Below, piece after piece: positions 1 through 8,623 of a stretch of 37,315 nt of DNA. The DNA is from Cohaesibacter sp. GTDB taxonomy: Bacteria > Pseudomonadota > Alphaproteobacteria > Rhizobiales > Cohaesibacteraceae. The notes beneath the pieces were generated by a model. That model worked only from the letters and a program-made list of their open reading frames with translations. It ran no database searches and had not been told where the DNA came from. Numbering within the stretch: position 1 is the first letter of the stretch; each line of letters starts with the position of its first letter. Position numbers and translations under genes: made by a program. Location of the stretch: the NCBI GenBank assembly GCA_025210795.1, contig JAOAQZ010000013.1:1-37315 (forward strand), given 5' to 3'.

Positions 1-207
1 CCTTACACCAATCTGCCAGACGATGTTGCCGCCATGGCAAAGCAGACCGCTGACGACATTGAAGCGGGCAAGCTGCATCCTTTCAAAGGCCCAATCTTCA
101 AACAGGATGGCACTCAAGTCATCAAAGAAGGTGAAGTCCTGGATGCTGGCACCCTGCTTGGCATGAATTGGTATGTCAAAGGCGTGGATGACAAACTTCC
201 GCAATAA
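1..207 (+). CDS. BMP/Med-family ABC transporter substrate-binding protein, C-terminal 68 residues
   Basis: The reading frame is open from the first base and ends in TAA. The tail contains KLHPFKGPIFKQDG, GTLLGMNWYVKGV and a final DDKLPQ. This matches the usual C-terminus of Med/BMP (PnrA-like) basic membrane proteins, which bind nucleosides or related ligands for ABC import in the periplasm. The start and ligand-binding lobes lie outside the window, so the ligand cannot be judged. A strong terminator follows within 30 bases, so this is the end of its transcription unit and it is separate from the nap operon. Confidence 0.75.
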   Translation, partial: PYTNLPDDVAAMAKQTADDIEAGKLHPFKGPIFKQDGTQVIKEGEVLDAGTLLGMNWYVKGVDDKLPQ

Positions 208-230
208 GATATATTCAGCATTCTAAAAAT

Positions 231-267
231 AAAACCCTCGGGCAAATGTTGCTTGAGGGTTTTTTTA
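231..267 (+). terminator. Rho-independent terminator after the BMP-family gene
   Basis: ACCCTCGGGCAA and TTGCTTGAGGGT form a stem (G-T wobbles in the middle) around an ATG loop, followed directly by a run of seven T. It isolates the upstream gene from the nap promoter region. Confidence 0.85.
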
Positions 268-590
268 TGAAACCAACGTCCTTCATACTGCTGTAAAAAG
301 AAAAATCACTGCATCCAAAAAGCGAATAGTTAGAGATTTTTGCAATAAGTAAATCATATTAGGTAGAAGATAATATTATGAGTGTTATTTACTTCTTAGT
401 TTGGTGTTTTGCACAAAAACATATTATTACGCCGATTTAATTTGATCTCATTTTATCCATTTAAATCAATGCGGTATTCCACTTTTGATCTAGATCAGTT
501 GATGAAAGTCAAGAGTGAAAATGCCCTTCAATATTTAGGGTTCCTCTTGGGAAAGAAAGCGACTCCATTTTCCCAGACCAAGAAGGACCC
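268..590. other. AT-rich intergenic region upstream of napF
   Basis: About 320 bases without a convincing gene. The first half is AT-rich and shows nothing I can name. The second half holds an FNR-type palindrome at 485-498 and probably the nap promoter. A short open frame across 409-666 overlaps napF and has no family resemblance. Confidence 0.6.
485..498 (+). promoter_or_regulatory. FNR/FixK-type (anaerobox) site upstream of napF
   Basis: TTGATctagATCAG matches the FNR/FixK consensus TTGAT-N4-ATCAA at nine of ten conserved positions. It lies about 93 bases before the napF start codon. Known nap operons in several proteobacteria are controlled by FNR-like regulators at such sites; binding here is inferred. 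Confidence 0.7.
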
Positions 591-1154
591 ATGGACGTGG
601 ACCGGCGTGCATTTTTACGGGGAGGGGATAGAGCCCAAAGCACTATTCGGCCTCCTTACAGCTTAGATGAGATTTCTTTTTTCGACGCTTGTACAGCTTG
701 CAGCCGCTGCATCGACGTGTGCCCGACCAACCTTCTTGTTGAAGGACATCTTGGCCGTCCTGAAGTTGACTTCTCAAATTCCTATTGCACCTTCTGCGGA
801 GATTGCGCCGCTGCCTGTAAAGACGGGGCTCTGGTCGCTCCTGCTTTTCCCGAACAGGCAGACCCCACCTTGGCGTGGCCGCTGAAGGTGCAAGTCCAAT
901 CTGGATGTCTGGAAGCACAAGGCACCACATGCCGTGCCTGTGATTCCTCTTGCGAGTATGGCGCAATGCGCTTTCGTCCCCAAAAGGGGGGCGGCTCTAC
1001 CCTGATCATTGATCAAGACAAATGCACCGGGTGCGGCGAATGCCTTTCAAGCTGCCCTGTGCATGCTCTTAGCATTTATACCCTGCCAGCGGACAAGCCT
1101 GCAGGGAGCGAAATTTCCAGTTCTGACCTCTCACAAAAGGAGTGCGCGCAATGA
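591..1154 (+). CDS. napF: NapF, ferredoxin-type protein of periplasmic nitrate reductase
   Basis: 187 residues. NapF is a cytoplasmic iron-sulfur protein thought to help mature or reductively activate NapA. The N-terminus carries the typical RRAFLRG. Four cysteine groups are visible: CTACSRCIDVCP (about 34-45), CTFCGDCAAAC (66-76), CRACDSSC (114-121, preceded by Cys106) and CTGCGECLSSCP (145-156). The start ATG has an AAGGA-like ribosome site just upstream. It is the first gene of napFDAGHBC and its stop overlaps the napD start (ATGATGA). NapF identity rests on these motifs plus gene order. Confidence 0.93.
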   Translation: MDVDRRAFLRGGDRAQSTIRPPYSLDEISFFDACTACSRCIDVCPTNLLVEGHLGRPEVDFSNSYCTFCGDCAAACKDGALVAPAFPEQADPTLAWPLKVQVQSGCLEAQGTTCRACDSSCEYGAMRFRPQKGGGSTLIIDQDKCTGCGECLSSCPVHALSIYTLPADKPAGSEISSSDLSQKECAQ

Positions 1155-1426
1155 TGAATGTGTGCGGCGTACTTGTTCATGCACGGCCCGACAGGCTGAT
1201 GAATGTCGAAGCTCTGCTATCCGAAATCCCCGGTGTTGAGACCCATGGTAAAAGCGAGAATTCCCGTCTCGTTGTGACCATAGAAGATACCGAAACACTC
1301 AGTGCAATGGATGCAATGGCCAAGGTCAATGCGACCGACGGCGTCATTGCCACTGCACTGGTTTATCACGAAATGGACCCTGATCTTGATGCGCAACCAA
1401 GCGCGACGGAGGAAAAGCCATGTTAA
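1151..1426 (+). CDS. napD: NapD, NapA signal-peptide chaperone
   Basis: 91 residues from the ATG at 1151. NapD is a small ferredoxin-fold protein that binds the twin-arginine signal peptide of NapA and holds back export until the molybdenum cofactor is loaded. The pattern [14 protein letters not shown]...V...L..IPGVETH is typical. I prefer this ATG to the in-frame GTG nine bases upstream because AAGGAG sits eight bases before it, while the GTG overlaps that site. It overlaps the end of napF by four bases and the start of napA by seven, so the three are translationally coupled. Confidence 0.92.
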   Translation: MMNVCGVLVHARPDRLMNVEALLSEIPGVETHGKSENSRLVVTIEDTETLSAMDAMAKVNATDGVIATALVYHEMDPDLDAQPSATEEKPC

Positions 1427-3918
1427 AGCAAAACAGGCGCGACTTTATGAAAGCGAGTGCAGTTACTGCAACCGCAGCAGCCGCCGGAGTATCCATCACT
1501 CCGGATGTTGCAAAAGCCGCAGGTAAGAATGACATTCGCTGGGACAAAGGCGTATGTCGTTTCTGCGGCACAGGTTGTGGTGTGCTTGTTGGTACCAAAA
1601 ACGGACGTGTGGTTGCGACCCAAGGTGATCCGGATGCACCGGTGAACAAGGGTCTGAACTGCATTAAAGGTTACTTCCTTTCCAAAATCATGTACGGGCA
1701 GGACCGTGTAACCAAGCCATTGCTGCGCAAAACCAATGGCAAGTTCGACAAAGACGGCGAATTCACCGAAGTATCCTGGGATGAAGCTTTCACCATCATG
1801 GCAGAAAAGTGGAAAGCTGCCATGAAAGCCAAAGGCCCGACAGCTGTCTCCATGTTCGGCTCTGGCCAGTGGACCATCTGGGAAGGCTATGCCGCTGCCA
1901 AATTCATGAAAGCGGGTTTGCTTTCCAACAATATCGACCCCAACGCACGTCACTGCATGGCCTCCGCTGTGGCCGGCTTCATGCGTGCCTTTGGTATCGA
2001 TGAGCCAATGGGCTGTTATGATGACCTTGAGCATGGCGAAAACTTCGTGCTCTGGGGCGCCAACATGGCCGAAATGCACCCGATCCTGTGGTCTCGCCTA
2101 ACAGATACAGCGCTGACCAAAAAGGGCTCTGAAGTGCATGTCCTGTCCACTTTCGAGCATCGCTGCTTCGATCTGGCCGACAATGGCATGATCTTCAACC
2201 CTCAAACAGATCTGGCCATCCTCAACTATATCTGTAACTACATCATCCAGAACGACAAGGTGAACTGGGAATTCGTTAATGCCCACACAACCTTTAACCG
2301 TACTCAGGAAGATATCGGTTACGGCCTGCGCCCAACCCATGAGCTGGAAAAGAAAGCCAAATTCCCGGCCCATGAGAAAAAGCACGGCAAGGTAAGTGGC
2401 ATTGACTTTGAAGAGTTCAAGAAACTCGTCGAGCCATATACTCTGGAATATGTGTCTGAACTGTCCGGTGTGCCTGCTGACAAGCTGGTCAAACTGGCAG
2501 AACTCTATGCTGACCCGTCCAAGAAAGTGGTTTCCTACTGGACCATGGGCTTCAACCAGCATACACGCGGCACATGGGTTAACGGCCTGATGTATAACGT
2601 GCATCTGCTGGTCGGTAAAATCTCCGAGCCCGGCAACGGCCCATTCTCACTGACCGGTCAGCCATCTGCATGCGGTACTGCTCGTGAGGTTGGCACATTT
2701 GCCCACCGTCTGCCTGCAGACATGGTGGTTATGAAAGAACCACACCGCAAATTTGCCGAGAAGAAATGGAACATCCCTGACGGGATTATCCCAGGCAAGC
2801 CAGGTGCCCACGCCGTTCTGCAGCATCGCCTGCTTAAAGACGGCAAAATCAACTGCCACTGGGTGCAATGTACAAACAACATGCAAGCCGCACCGAACAT
2901 GAATGAAGAAGGTTTCCCCGGTTACCGGAATCCTGACAACTTCATCGTGGTCTCCGATCCTTATCCAACCGTCACGGCAACAGCAGCAGACCTGATCCTG
3001 CCAACTGCCATGTGGATGGAAAAGGAAGGGGCATACGGCAACGCCGAGCGACGCACCCAATTCTGGCGTCAGCAAGTCAACGCTCCGGGCGAAGCTCGCT
3101 CTGACGTTTGGCAGGTTGTTGAATTCTCGAAATATTTCACAACAGACGAAGTGTGGCCTGCTGAAATTCTGGACAAAAACCCAGAATATAAAGGCAAAAC
3201 CCTGTTTGAAGTGCTGTTTGCAAACGGTGTGGTCAACAAATACCCGCTCTCCGAACTGCAAGAAGGCTTCGAGAACCAGGAATCCAAGGACTTTGGTTTC
3301 TATCTGCAAAAAGGCCTGTTTGAAGAATATGCAGCCTTTGGTCGCGGCAAAGCCCACGATCTGGCGGACTTCGAACAATATCACAACTCACGCGGTCTGC
3401 GTTGGCCTGTGATTGATAATAAGGAAACCCTGTGGCGCTTCCGTGAAGGCTATGATCCTTATGTCAATGAAGGAGAAGGCGTCAGCTTCTATGGTCGTCC
3501 CGACAAAAAAGCACGCATCATCTTTGCTCCTTACGAGCCACCAGCAGAAAGCCCGGACAAAGAGTTTGATCTGTGGCTGATCACTGGTCGTGTGCTTGAG
3601 CATTGGCATTCAGGCTCCATGACACGTCGTGTGCCTGAGCTGCACAGAGCGTTCCCAAGCGCTGTTGTGTTCATGCATCCAGACGATGCCAAGGAACGCG
3701 GCCTGCGCCGTGGCCAGGCTATCAAGATTGCAACCCGCCGTGGTGAAGTGACCAGCCGTGTAGAAACACGCGGTCGTAACAAACCACCTAAAGGCTCAGT
3801 CTTCATGCCATGGTTCGACGCCAAGCAGCTGACCAACAAACTGACACTGGACGCAACTTGCCCGATCTCCAAAGAGACCGACTTCAAGAAATGCGCCTGT
3901 AAAGTTGAAAGCACCTAA
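1420..3918 (+). CDS. napA: NapA, catalytic subunit of periplasmic nitrate reductase
   Basis: 832 residues, the normal NapA length. It reduces nitrate to nitrite in the periplasm using a bis-MGD molybdenum centre and one 4Fe-4S cluster. The N-terminus is a twin-arginine signal (RRDFMKA at 6-12, processed near AKAAGKND). Cluster cysteines are 46, 49, 53 and 81 ([10 protein letters not shown] ... GLNCIKG). Cys179 in [10 protein letters not shown] matches the conserved molybdenum ligand of the family. The C-terminal molybdopterin-dinucleotide region ([20 protein letters not shown]) is intact. No frameshift or missing residue is seen. It overlaps napD, and a 79-base gap with strong hairpins separates it from napG. 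Confidence 0.98.
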   Translation: MLKQNRRDFMKASAVTATAAAAGVSITPDVAKAAGKNDIRWDKGVCRFCGTGCGVLVGTKNGRVVATQGDPDAPVNKGLNCIKGYFLSKIMYGQDRVTKPLLRKTNGKFDKDGEFTEVSWDEAFTIMAEKWKAAMKAKGPTAVSMFGSGQWTIWEGYAAAKFMKAGLLSNNIDPNARHCMASAVAGFMRAFGIDEPMGCYDDLEHGENFVLWGANMAEMHPILWSRLTDTALTKKGSEVHVLSTFEHRCFDLADNGMIFNPQTDLAILNYICNYIIQNDKVNWEFVNAHTTFNRTQEDIGYGLRPTHELEKKAKFPAHEKKHGKVSGIDFEEFKKLVEPYTLEYVSELSGVPADKLVKLAELYADPSKKVVSYWTMGFNQHTRGTWVNGLMYNVHLLVGKISEPGNGPFSLTGQPSACGTAREVGTFAHRLPADMVVMKEPHRKFAEKKWNIPDGIIPGKPGAHAVLQHRLLKDGKINCHWVQCTNNMQAAPNMNEEGFPGYRNPDNFIVVSDPYPTVTATAADLILPTAMWMEKEGAYGNAERRTQFWRQQVNAPGEARSDVWQVVEFSKYFTTDEVWPAEILDKNPEYKGKTLFEVLFANGVVNKYPLSELQEGFENQESKDFGFYLQKGLFEEYAAFGRGKAHDLADFEQYHNSRGLRWPVIDNKETLWRFREGYDPYVNEGEGVSFYGRPDKKARIIFAPYEPPAESPDKEFDLWLITGRVLEHWHSGSMTRRVPELHRAFPSAVVFMHPDDAKERGLRRGQAIKIATRRGEVTSRVETRGRNKPPKGSVFMPWFDAKQLTNKLTLDATCPISKETDFKKCACKVEST

Positions 3919-3922
3919 CGCT

Positions 3923-3962
3923 TTTACCGAACCGGTAAAGGCTGCAATGACGCAGCCTTTAC
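3923..3962 (+). promoter_or_regulatory. Two mutually exclusive hairpins between napA and napG
   Basis: GTAAAGGCTGC (3935-3945) and GCAGCCTTTAC (3952-3962) form a perfect 11-bp stem with a 6-base loop. The left arm overlaps CGGTAAA, which can instead pair with TTTACCG (3923-3929) in a 7-bp stem with a 3-base loop. There is no following T-run, so this is not a classic terminator. mRNA stabilisation, partial termination or processing inside the operon is my inference. Confidence 0.6.
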
Positions 3963-3997
3963 TCTAATCCTGGAAAACCCTTATCGGGCTTAAGACA

Positions 3998-4759
3998 ATG
4001 ACTGCGCAAAGTAAAAAAGCAAAATCACGGCGGGATATTCTCGTTGATGGCGCGCGCGCAGCTTGCGGTGTGGCGGCGGCCATGTTTGGCCTTACCGTCT
4101 TTTCCCGTCAATCTGCGGCACTGCCCAGCACAGCCTTGCGTCCCCCCGGAGCCTTGGCCGAGCATGATTTTGTCAGCGCCTGCATTCGTTGTGGGCTTTG
4201 TGTCCGGGATTGTCCATATGATATTCTCGCCCTGGCTGACCTGGGCGAGGGGCCAGCACATGGCACACCATTTTATGTCGCACGCACAGGACCTTGCGAA
4301 ATGTGCGATGACATTCCATGTGTTGCGGCCTGTCCGACAGGAGCGTTGGATCGCGCTCTTACGGATATAACTCAATCTAAAATGGGGGTTGCGGTTCTCC
4401 TTGGACGGGAAAGCTGCCTCAATCTCCAAGGTCTGAGATGCGATGTCTGCTATCGCGTTTGCCCGCTGATTGACGAAGCGATTACACTTGATCGCCGGCA
4501 CAATGAGCGTACGGGCAAACATGCCATTCTGGAACCCATTGTCCATGTCGACAAATGCACAGGTTGTGGCATTTGCGAAAAGGCATGCGTTCTGGAAGAA
4601 GCCGCCATCAAGGTTCTGCCAGTCCGGCTTGCCGGTGGCACCCATGATGGACACTATCAGTTCGGTTGGGAAGCGAAAGAAGAGGCAGGGGGCGAGCTTG
4701 TTCCCGGTCTGATCGATCTGCCTGACCGTGGCCCACAATTGCCAGGAGGTGGATCATGA
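3998..4759 (+). CDS. napG: NapG, ferredoxin-type quinol-oxidation protein
   Basis: 253 residues. NapG is a periplasm-facing iron-sulfur protein that works with membrane protein NapH as a second quinol-to-NapA electron route. A twin-arginine motif (RRDIL at 11-15) precedes a hydrophobic stretch. Four cysteine groups follow: CIRCGLCVRDCP (62-73), CEMCDDIPCVAACP (100-113), CLNLQGLRCDVCYRVCP (140-156) and CTGCGICEKAC (187-197). The stop overlaps the napH start (ATGA). Confidence 0.95.
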   Translation: MTAQSKKAKSRRDILVDGARAACGVAAAMFGLTVFSRQSAALPSTALRPPGALAEHDFVSACIRCGLCVRDCPYDILALADLGEGPAHGTPFYVARTGPCEMCDDIPCVAACPTGALDRALTDITQSKMGVAVLLGRESCLNLQGLRCDVCYRVCPLIDEAITLDRRHNERTGKHAILEPIVHVDKCTGCGICEKACVLEEAAIKVLPVRLAGGTHDGHYQFGWEAKEEAGGELVPGLIDLPDRGPQLPGGGS

Positions 4760-5667
4760 AAATGAGTCTCACACCGGGCAAACGGGCTCGTGAAGTCTAC
4801 GGCTTCTGGTTTGCCAATCGTTATCTGATTGCTCGCCGTGCAGCACAGCTTGCTTTCCTTGCCATTTTCCTCACAGGCCCCTGGTTTGGCCTCTGGATTG
4901 CGGAAGGAACACTTGCTTCCAGCTGGACACTCGACTTCTTGCCCCTAACGGATCCTCTGGTTCTTATTCAGGGCTTGCTGGCGGGTAATATACCGGAATT
5001 GGTGGCCATTGTTGGTGCACTGATTGTAACCATAAGCTATCTCCTTGTTGGGGGACGGGCCTATTGTGCATGGGTATGTCCCATCAATCCGGTGACCGAT
5101 CTGGCAGCCATGTTACGGCGTAAACTTGGCATCAAGAAAGGCTGGACACCAAAACGGAATCTCCGTCTCTTTGTTCTGGCTGGCATCCTGATCACCACCT
5201 TGATCTCAGGCACGCTCGTTTGGGAACTGATCAACCCGATCACGTCTCTTCATCGGGCCATCCTGTTTGGTACCGTTGTTGGTGCCATGGCAACACTTGC
5301 CATCTTCCTCTTTGATCTCTTCACCGCACAACATGGTTGGTGTGGCCATCTGTGCCCCGTTGGTGCCTTTTACGGGCTCCTCGGTGAGGGATCAATCCTT
5401 CGTGTATCAGCTGTAGCGCGTGATCGCTGCGATGATTGCATGGATTGCTTCGCGATTTGTCCGGAACCACAAGTGATCGCTCCGGCCCTGAGAGGGGAAA
5501 GGACCGGTACCGGACCACTTATCTTATCAGGAGACTGCCTCAATTGCGGCCGTTGCCTCGACGTCTGCTCCGAGAATGTCTTCTGTTTCACTCATCGTTT
5601 TGATCAACGGCTGGAAACACCATCCCTTACAGATGACAGTGCCCAGCTATGCCAAAAAGGAGGCTGA
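4756..5667 (+). CDS. napH: NapH, membrane ferredoxin-type quinol dehydrogenase subunit
   Basis: 303 residues. NapH is an inner-membrane protein that oxidises quinol and passes electrons to NapG. Four hydrophobic segments are visible (about 30-50, 78-98, 138-158 and 170-190). Two CxxxCP motifs, CAWVCP (104-109) and CGHLCP (196-201), face the cytoplasmic side in family models. The C-terminal domain has two 4Fe-4S groups, CDDCMDCFAICP (225-236) and CLNCGRCLDVC (261-271). It is coupled to napG by a four-base overlap and to napB by a close ribosome site. Confidence 0.95.
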   Translation: MKMSLTPGKRAREVYGFWFANRYLIARRAAQLAFLAIFLTGPWFGLWIAEGTLASSWTLDFLPLTDPLVLIQGLLAGNIPELVAIVGALIVTISYLLVGGRAYCAWVCPINPVTDLAAMLRRKLGIKKGWTPKRNLRLFVLAGILITTLISGTLVWELINPITSLHRAILFGTVVGAMATLAIFLFDLFTAQHGWCGHLCPVGAFYGLLGEGSILRVSAVARDRCDDCMDCFAICPEPQVIAPALRGERTGTGPLILSGDCLNCGRCLDVCSENVFCFTHRFDQRLETPSLTDDSAQLCQKGG

Positions 5668-5669
5668 CA

Positions 5670-6125
5670 ATGGCGAGGATCTCTATGATCGGACTCACCC
5701 TTGCAGGTGTATTGGCAGCAACAACCGCTTTTGCCCAGAGTGACACAGTTAAATCACTGCGTGGCGAAATTAATATCGACGAAGCCGGGTCCACACCGCT
5801 CGTTAACAAACAGGCAAAACCTGCCAATGGCTTTGCCAGAGCTTATCGCCAGCAACCACCGCTTATCCCTCATAAGGTCGATGGTTATCAGGTGAACAAG
5901 AACTTCAACAAATGCCTGAGCTGCCATTCATGGCCTCAGAACGTGCAATATAAAGCACCTAAAGTTTCTGAGACCCATTATGAAAGCCGCGGCAAGGAAA
6001 CAGATGACGTTGCTGCAAGCCGCTGGTTCTGCACCCAATGCCATGTTCCTCAGGTAGATGCACCAGCTCTGGTTCCAAACGCATTTAAAAATGCTCGCGA
6101 ACTTGATGGCGCTTTCTCTAACTGA
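5670..6125 (+). CDS. napB: NapB, diheme c-type cytochrome subunit
   Basis: 151 residues. NapB is the periplasmic electron-transfer partner of NapA. A Sec signal peptide ends near FAQ (residue 23). Heme sites are CLSCH (82-86) and CTQCH (121-125). His68 (PPLIPHKV) and His103 (ETHYES) fit the distal ligands of the family. I chose the ATG at 5670 over the in-frame one 21 bases upstream because AAGGAGG is ideally spaced before it and the signal peptide then starts correctly. Confidence 0.95.
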   Translation: MARISMIGLTLAGVLAATTAFAQSDTVKSLRGEINIDEAGSTPLVNKQAKPANGFARAYRQQPPLIPHKVDGYQVNKNFNKCLSCHSWPQNVQYKAPKVSETHYESRGKETDDVAASRWFCTQCHVPQVDAPALVPNAFKNARELDGAFSN

Positions 6126-6142
6126 GAGCCGGAGGTAAGACA

Positions 6143-6787
6143 ATGACCGAACAAGAGAAGAAAGGCGGGCTTTTGTCCTTCTTCACAAAACCTGCAGTGT
6201 CTATCGCTGCAGGAACCCTGCTGGTCGTCGGTTTCATCGTCGGCATCCTGTTCTGGGGTGGTTTCAACTGGTCAATGGAAATGACGAATACGGAAGAATT
6301 CTGTATTTCCTGCCACGAGATGGAAGCCAACGTGTATGAGGAATATCGCGAAACTGCGCACTATTCCAACCGCACCGGCATCCGTGCAACTTGTCCAGAT
6401 TGCCACGTGCCAAAAGAATGGACTCATAAGGTTGTTCGCAAGATTCAGGCATCCAGAGAGCTGTATCATCACTTCCTTGGAACCTTGGACACCAAGGAAA
6501 AGTTTGATGCCAAACGCCTGACCCTGTCGACCAATGTATGGTCAGCCATGAAAACCACCGACAGCCGCGAATGCCGCAACTGTCATGACTTTGGCTCCAT
6601 GGATCTGAGCATTCAGGAAAACCGGGCTTCAGACCTTCACCAGAAGGCTCTGCAATCTGGCGGCACCTGCATCGATTGCCATAAAGGCATTGCCCACAAA
6701 CTGCCCGCAGGGGCTGATGAAGCAATGGCCAAACTCTATAAAGAGCTCGGCAAACCACTGCCTCATGAAGCTGGCTATTTCAAATAA
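6143..6787 (+). CDS. napC: NapC, membrane-anchored tetraheme cytochrome (NapC/NirT family)
   Basis: 214 residues. NapC oxidises membrane quinol and delivers electrons to NapB/NapA. One N-terminal membrane anchor (about 18-40) is followed by four CxxCH sites: CISCH (54-58), CPDCH (84-88), CRNCH (144-148) and CIDCH (176-180). Length and spacing are normal. An AGCCGGAGG ribosome site lies upstream. It is the last gene of the operon and is followed by a strong terminator. A napE gene is not present. Confidence 0.96.
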   Translation: MTEQEKKGGLLSFFTKPAVSIAAGTLLVVGFIVGILFWGGFNWSMEMTNTEEFCISCHEMEANVYEEYRETAHYSNRTGIRATCPDCHVPKEWTHKVVRKIQASRELYHHFLGTLDTKEKFDAKRLTLSTNVWSAMKTTDSRECRNCHDFGSMDLSIQENRASDLHQKALQSGGTCIDCHKGIAHKLPAGADEAMAKLYKELGKPLPHEAGYFK

Positions 6788-6815
6788 TTGATCAAGCCAG
6801 ATCTTGAAAAAGACA

Positions 6816-6850
6816 AAAACCGGCGAGCCTCACAAGGCCCGCCGGTTTTC
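6816..6850 (+). terminator. Rho-independent terminator of the nap operon
   Basis: AAAACCGGCG and CGCCGGTTTT pair, with an inner GCCT/AGGC stem, and the 3' arm ends in T-rich sequence. It is nearly symmetric, so it may also stop the minus-strand DUF1499 gene that ends close by. Confidence 0.9.
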
Positions 6851-6903
6851 TTATGCGTAAAGTCACTCATGCCTCAATGTCATTCAACCTGTTTGCTGGC
6901 AAA

Positions 6904-7368
6904 TCACTCAGCATCTTGAACCAAATAAAGCGCGCGGATCGCATCATAGCGCTGGCGATTGACTCCTTTGTCAGAATATCCAACACGGGAGGCAGAGCGG
7001 AAATGGATCTGTTTGGCAGCCTCGTCAAAATAGAACTCAACATCATCGCGGTATCCCATCAGCGCTGACTTGGCAACGGCATGAAGATAAGTCTCGTCTT
7101 GTACTAGAATTTCCATTGTACCGACTTGCGGCAACAGGGCGATGATAGCGGCCATGCTTTCTTCCTCAGACCCCTTAAAGGGCAGGGGATCAACCGCACG
7201 ATCATCCCCGGCAGGCGCTTGGCTGGAGACCGCATTGGGTGTTTTAGGCAAGGGAGCCAACTTTCCCTCTTTCACGCCAAGACCAACCGGATCACTGAGA
7301 TTGAAAAACGTCATCACGCCAAACAGCAATATGGCGATTACCAACAAACCGGCCAGAAATTGGATCAT
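6904..7368 (-). CDS. DUF1499-family membrane-anchored protein
   Basis: 154 residues. One N-terminal membrane segment (about 1-24) is followed by a low-complexity Pro/Ala linker (about 35-65) and a DUF1499 domain. The diagnostic stretch is DDVEFYFDEAAKQIHFRSAS, then RVGYSDKGVNR. The family has no established function; members are widespread in proteobacteria. It lies downstream of cytochrome b561 on the same strand, but a terminator-like hairpin at 7463-7488 separates them, so it is probably its own unit. Confidence 0.8.
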   Translation of the reverse strand: MIQFLAGLLVIAILLFGVMTFFNLSDPVGLGVKEGKLAPLPKTPNAVSSQAPAGDDRAVDPLPFKGSEEESMAAIIALLPQVGTMEILVQDETYLHAVAKSALMGYRDDVEFYFDEAAKQIHFRSASRVGYSDKGVNRQRYDAIRALYLVQDAE

Positions 7369-7462
7369 CTCTACCTCTTTTGCACCTTGGTGCAGAGTTA
7401 AGGGCTATGGATACAGGATCAGGCAACACACAAAAGCTCGCGCATGATCACAACACAATAAC

Positions 7463-7488
7463 AAAAGGGGCCATAAAGCCCCCTTTTT
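7463..7488 (-). terminator. Rho-independent terminator after the cytochrome c'/b561 pair
   Basis: On the minus strand AAAAAGGGGGC pairs with GCCCCTTTT around a short loop, and the 3' side is T-rich. It lies about 57 bases beyond the stop of the cytochrome b561 gene. Confidence 0.75.
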
Positions 7489-7544
7489 GAGATGTCAATT
7501 TAATCAGATTTTCGCAAACTGCAAAGCGAATTGTTGAAATCAAG

Positions 7545-8156
7545 CTATTTCTGATCGGACCGGACAACCTCTTTCCAGCCGGTAATCATGGGTCTCACCA
7601 GATCTTCGTGTTTCCAGATCTTGTAAAATCCAATTGCCAGCAAGTGCAACCCGACAAGTCCAAGCAGAACAAGAGAAAGATAATAGTGCCACCCCGTCAC
7701 CAGCCGAGTGGTTGCAGCATCAATATAGGAGGCGAACGGCCCGACATTGACATAATCATCGGGGTCAGAAAACAGGCCCGTTGCCACTTGAAGCATCAAA
7801 GTAAGCAATAATGCAATAGCCGCAAGAGAACCAACCGGATTATGGCCCGGCCAATAGCTTGGCTTGCGGGCAAACATATTCTTCATATAGCGCACAAGCA
7901 CTGACGGGCTATGAAACAAGCCGGAAAACCGTGCAGAGGGTGGCCCAAGCAGTCCCAAGCCCACGCGCAGCACCAAAAGGGCAATCACTGCATATCCAAA
8001 ATAGAAATGCAGGGTCATGATATCTGGGCCGAACCGGCCCAGATACCAAGCAATGACCACACATACAACCAAAGCCCAGTGAAAGAACCGCAAAATAGGG
8101 TCCCACAATTTCACCCGCTCAACAACGGGCTGACTTTTGGTTGGATCTTGTGTCAT
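7545..8156 (-). CDS. Cytochrome b561-type di-heme membrane protein
   Basis: 203 residues from the preferred ATG. Four hydrophobic segments and histidines placed as in bacterial cytochrome b561/b6-like proteins are visible: WDPILRFFHWALV at the first helix, LHFYFGYAV at the second, and two C-terminal helices with GWHYYLSL and GLHLLAIGFYKIWKHEDL. Such proteins exchange electrons between quinones and small periplasmic cytochromes. An ATG 12 bases upstream overlaps the cytochrome c' stop (TAAATG), but the inner ATG has TGAGG at good spacing. The overlap with cytochrome c' suggests the two work together. Confidence 0.88.
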   Translation of the reverse strand: MTQDPTKSQPVVERVKLWDPILRFFHWALVVCVVIAWYLGRFGPDIMTLHFYFGYAVIALLVLRVGLGLLGPPSARFSGLFHSPSVLVRYMKNMFARKPSYWPGHNPVGSLAAIALLLTLMLQVATGLFSDPDDYVNVGPFASYIDAATTRLVTGWHYYLSLVLLGLVGLHLLAIGFYKIWKHEDLVRPMITGWKEVVRSDQK

Positions 8157-8164
8157 GACAGACC

Positions 8165-8623
8165 TCATTTAGCCCGATAATTATCGTGGCAACCTTTGCA
8201 AGATCCGCCAAGCATTTTTACGCCACCGCCAAGGGAAGCACGGCCTTCACCGGCCACTTTGGCAATATTAGCAGCGGCCTCAACATATTTCTTGGCAGCA
8301 GCGCCAACGCCGGGCATGTCTTTCCAGATTGCAGGAAGAGCGCGTGTCTTGCCCGCCATATCTTCAGCAGAAGTACCGGGAATATAAAGGAAGCTGATAT
8401 TGGTTTCAGACAATTTGGCAATATTGCCCGCATGCAGCTTGGCTTTCTCGGCATCATACTCGATTTCGCCTTTGGCCATACCAGCCAGAACACCCATATT
8501 GGCGCCAAGCAGTTTGTAATAGCCTTGACGAGCCTCGACAGCCTCAAGCTTGGGGTCATCAGCCGCAAGGGCAGGAGAGGCAAACAAGCAAGCAGTTGCT
8601 GCAGCAAGAATGATTTTACGCAT
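8165..8623 (-). CDS. Cytochrome c' (monoheme, periplasmic)
   Basis: 152 residues with a clean Sec signal peptide ending ALA-AD (residues 18-22). The heme motif CKGCHDNYRAK is at the extreme C-terminus (142-152), the hallmark of class II cytochrome c'. The family binds nitric oxide and can protect against nitrosative stress or dispose of electrons. It is immediately followed by a cytochrome b561 gene, a known pairing in proteobacteria. Location next to the nap operon fits anaerobic nitrogen-oxide metabolism, although it is on the opposite strand with its own promoter. Confidence 0.92.
   Translation of the reverse strand: MRKIILAAATACLFASPALAADDPKLEAVEARQGYYKLLGANMGVLAGMAKGEIEYDAEKAKLHAGNIAKLSETNISFLYIPGTSAEDMAGKTRALPAIWKDMPGVGAAAKKYVEAAANIAKVAGEGRASLGGGVKMLGGSCKGCHDNYRAK

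Noticed and set aside
409..666. Plus-strand frame of 85 codons before napF
   Set aside because: It covers the FNR box, overlaps the start of napF and has no ribosome site or family.
1423..2079. Long minus-strand frame of 218 codons inside napA
   Set aside because: It is an antisense shadow of a strongly supported gene with no recognisable domain. Similar shadows lie under napA at 2647-3384 and under metG at 28158-28997.
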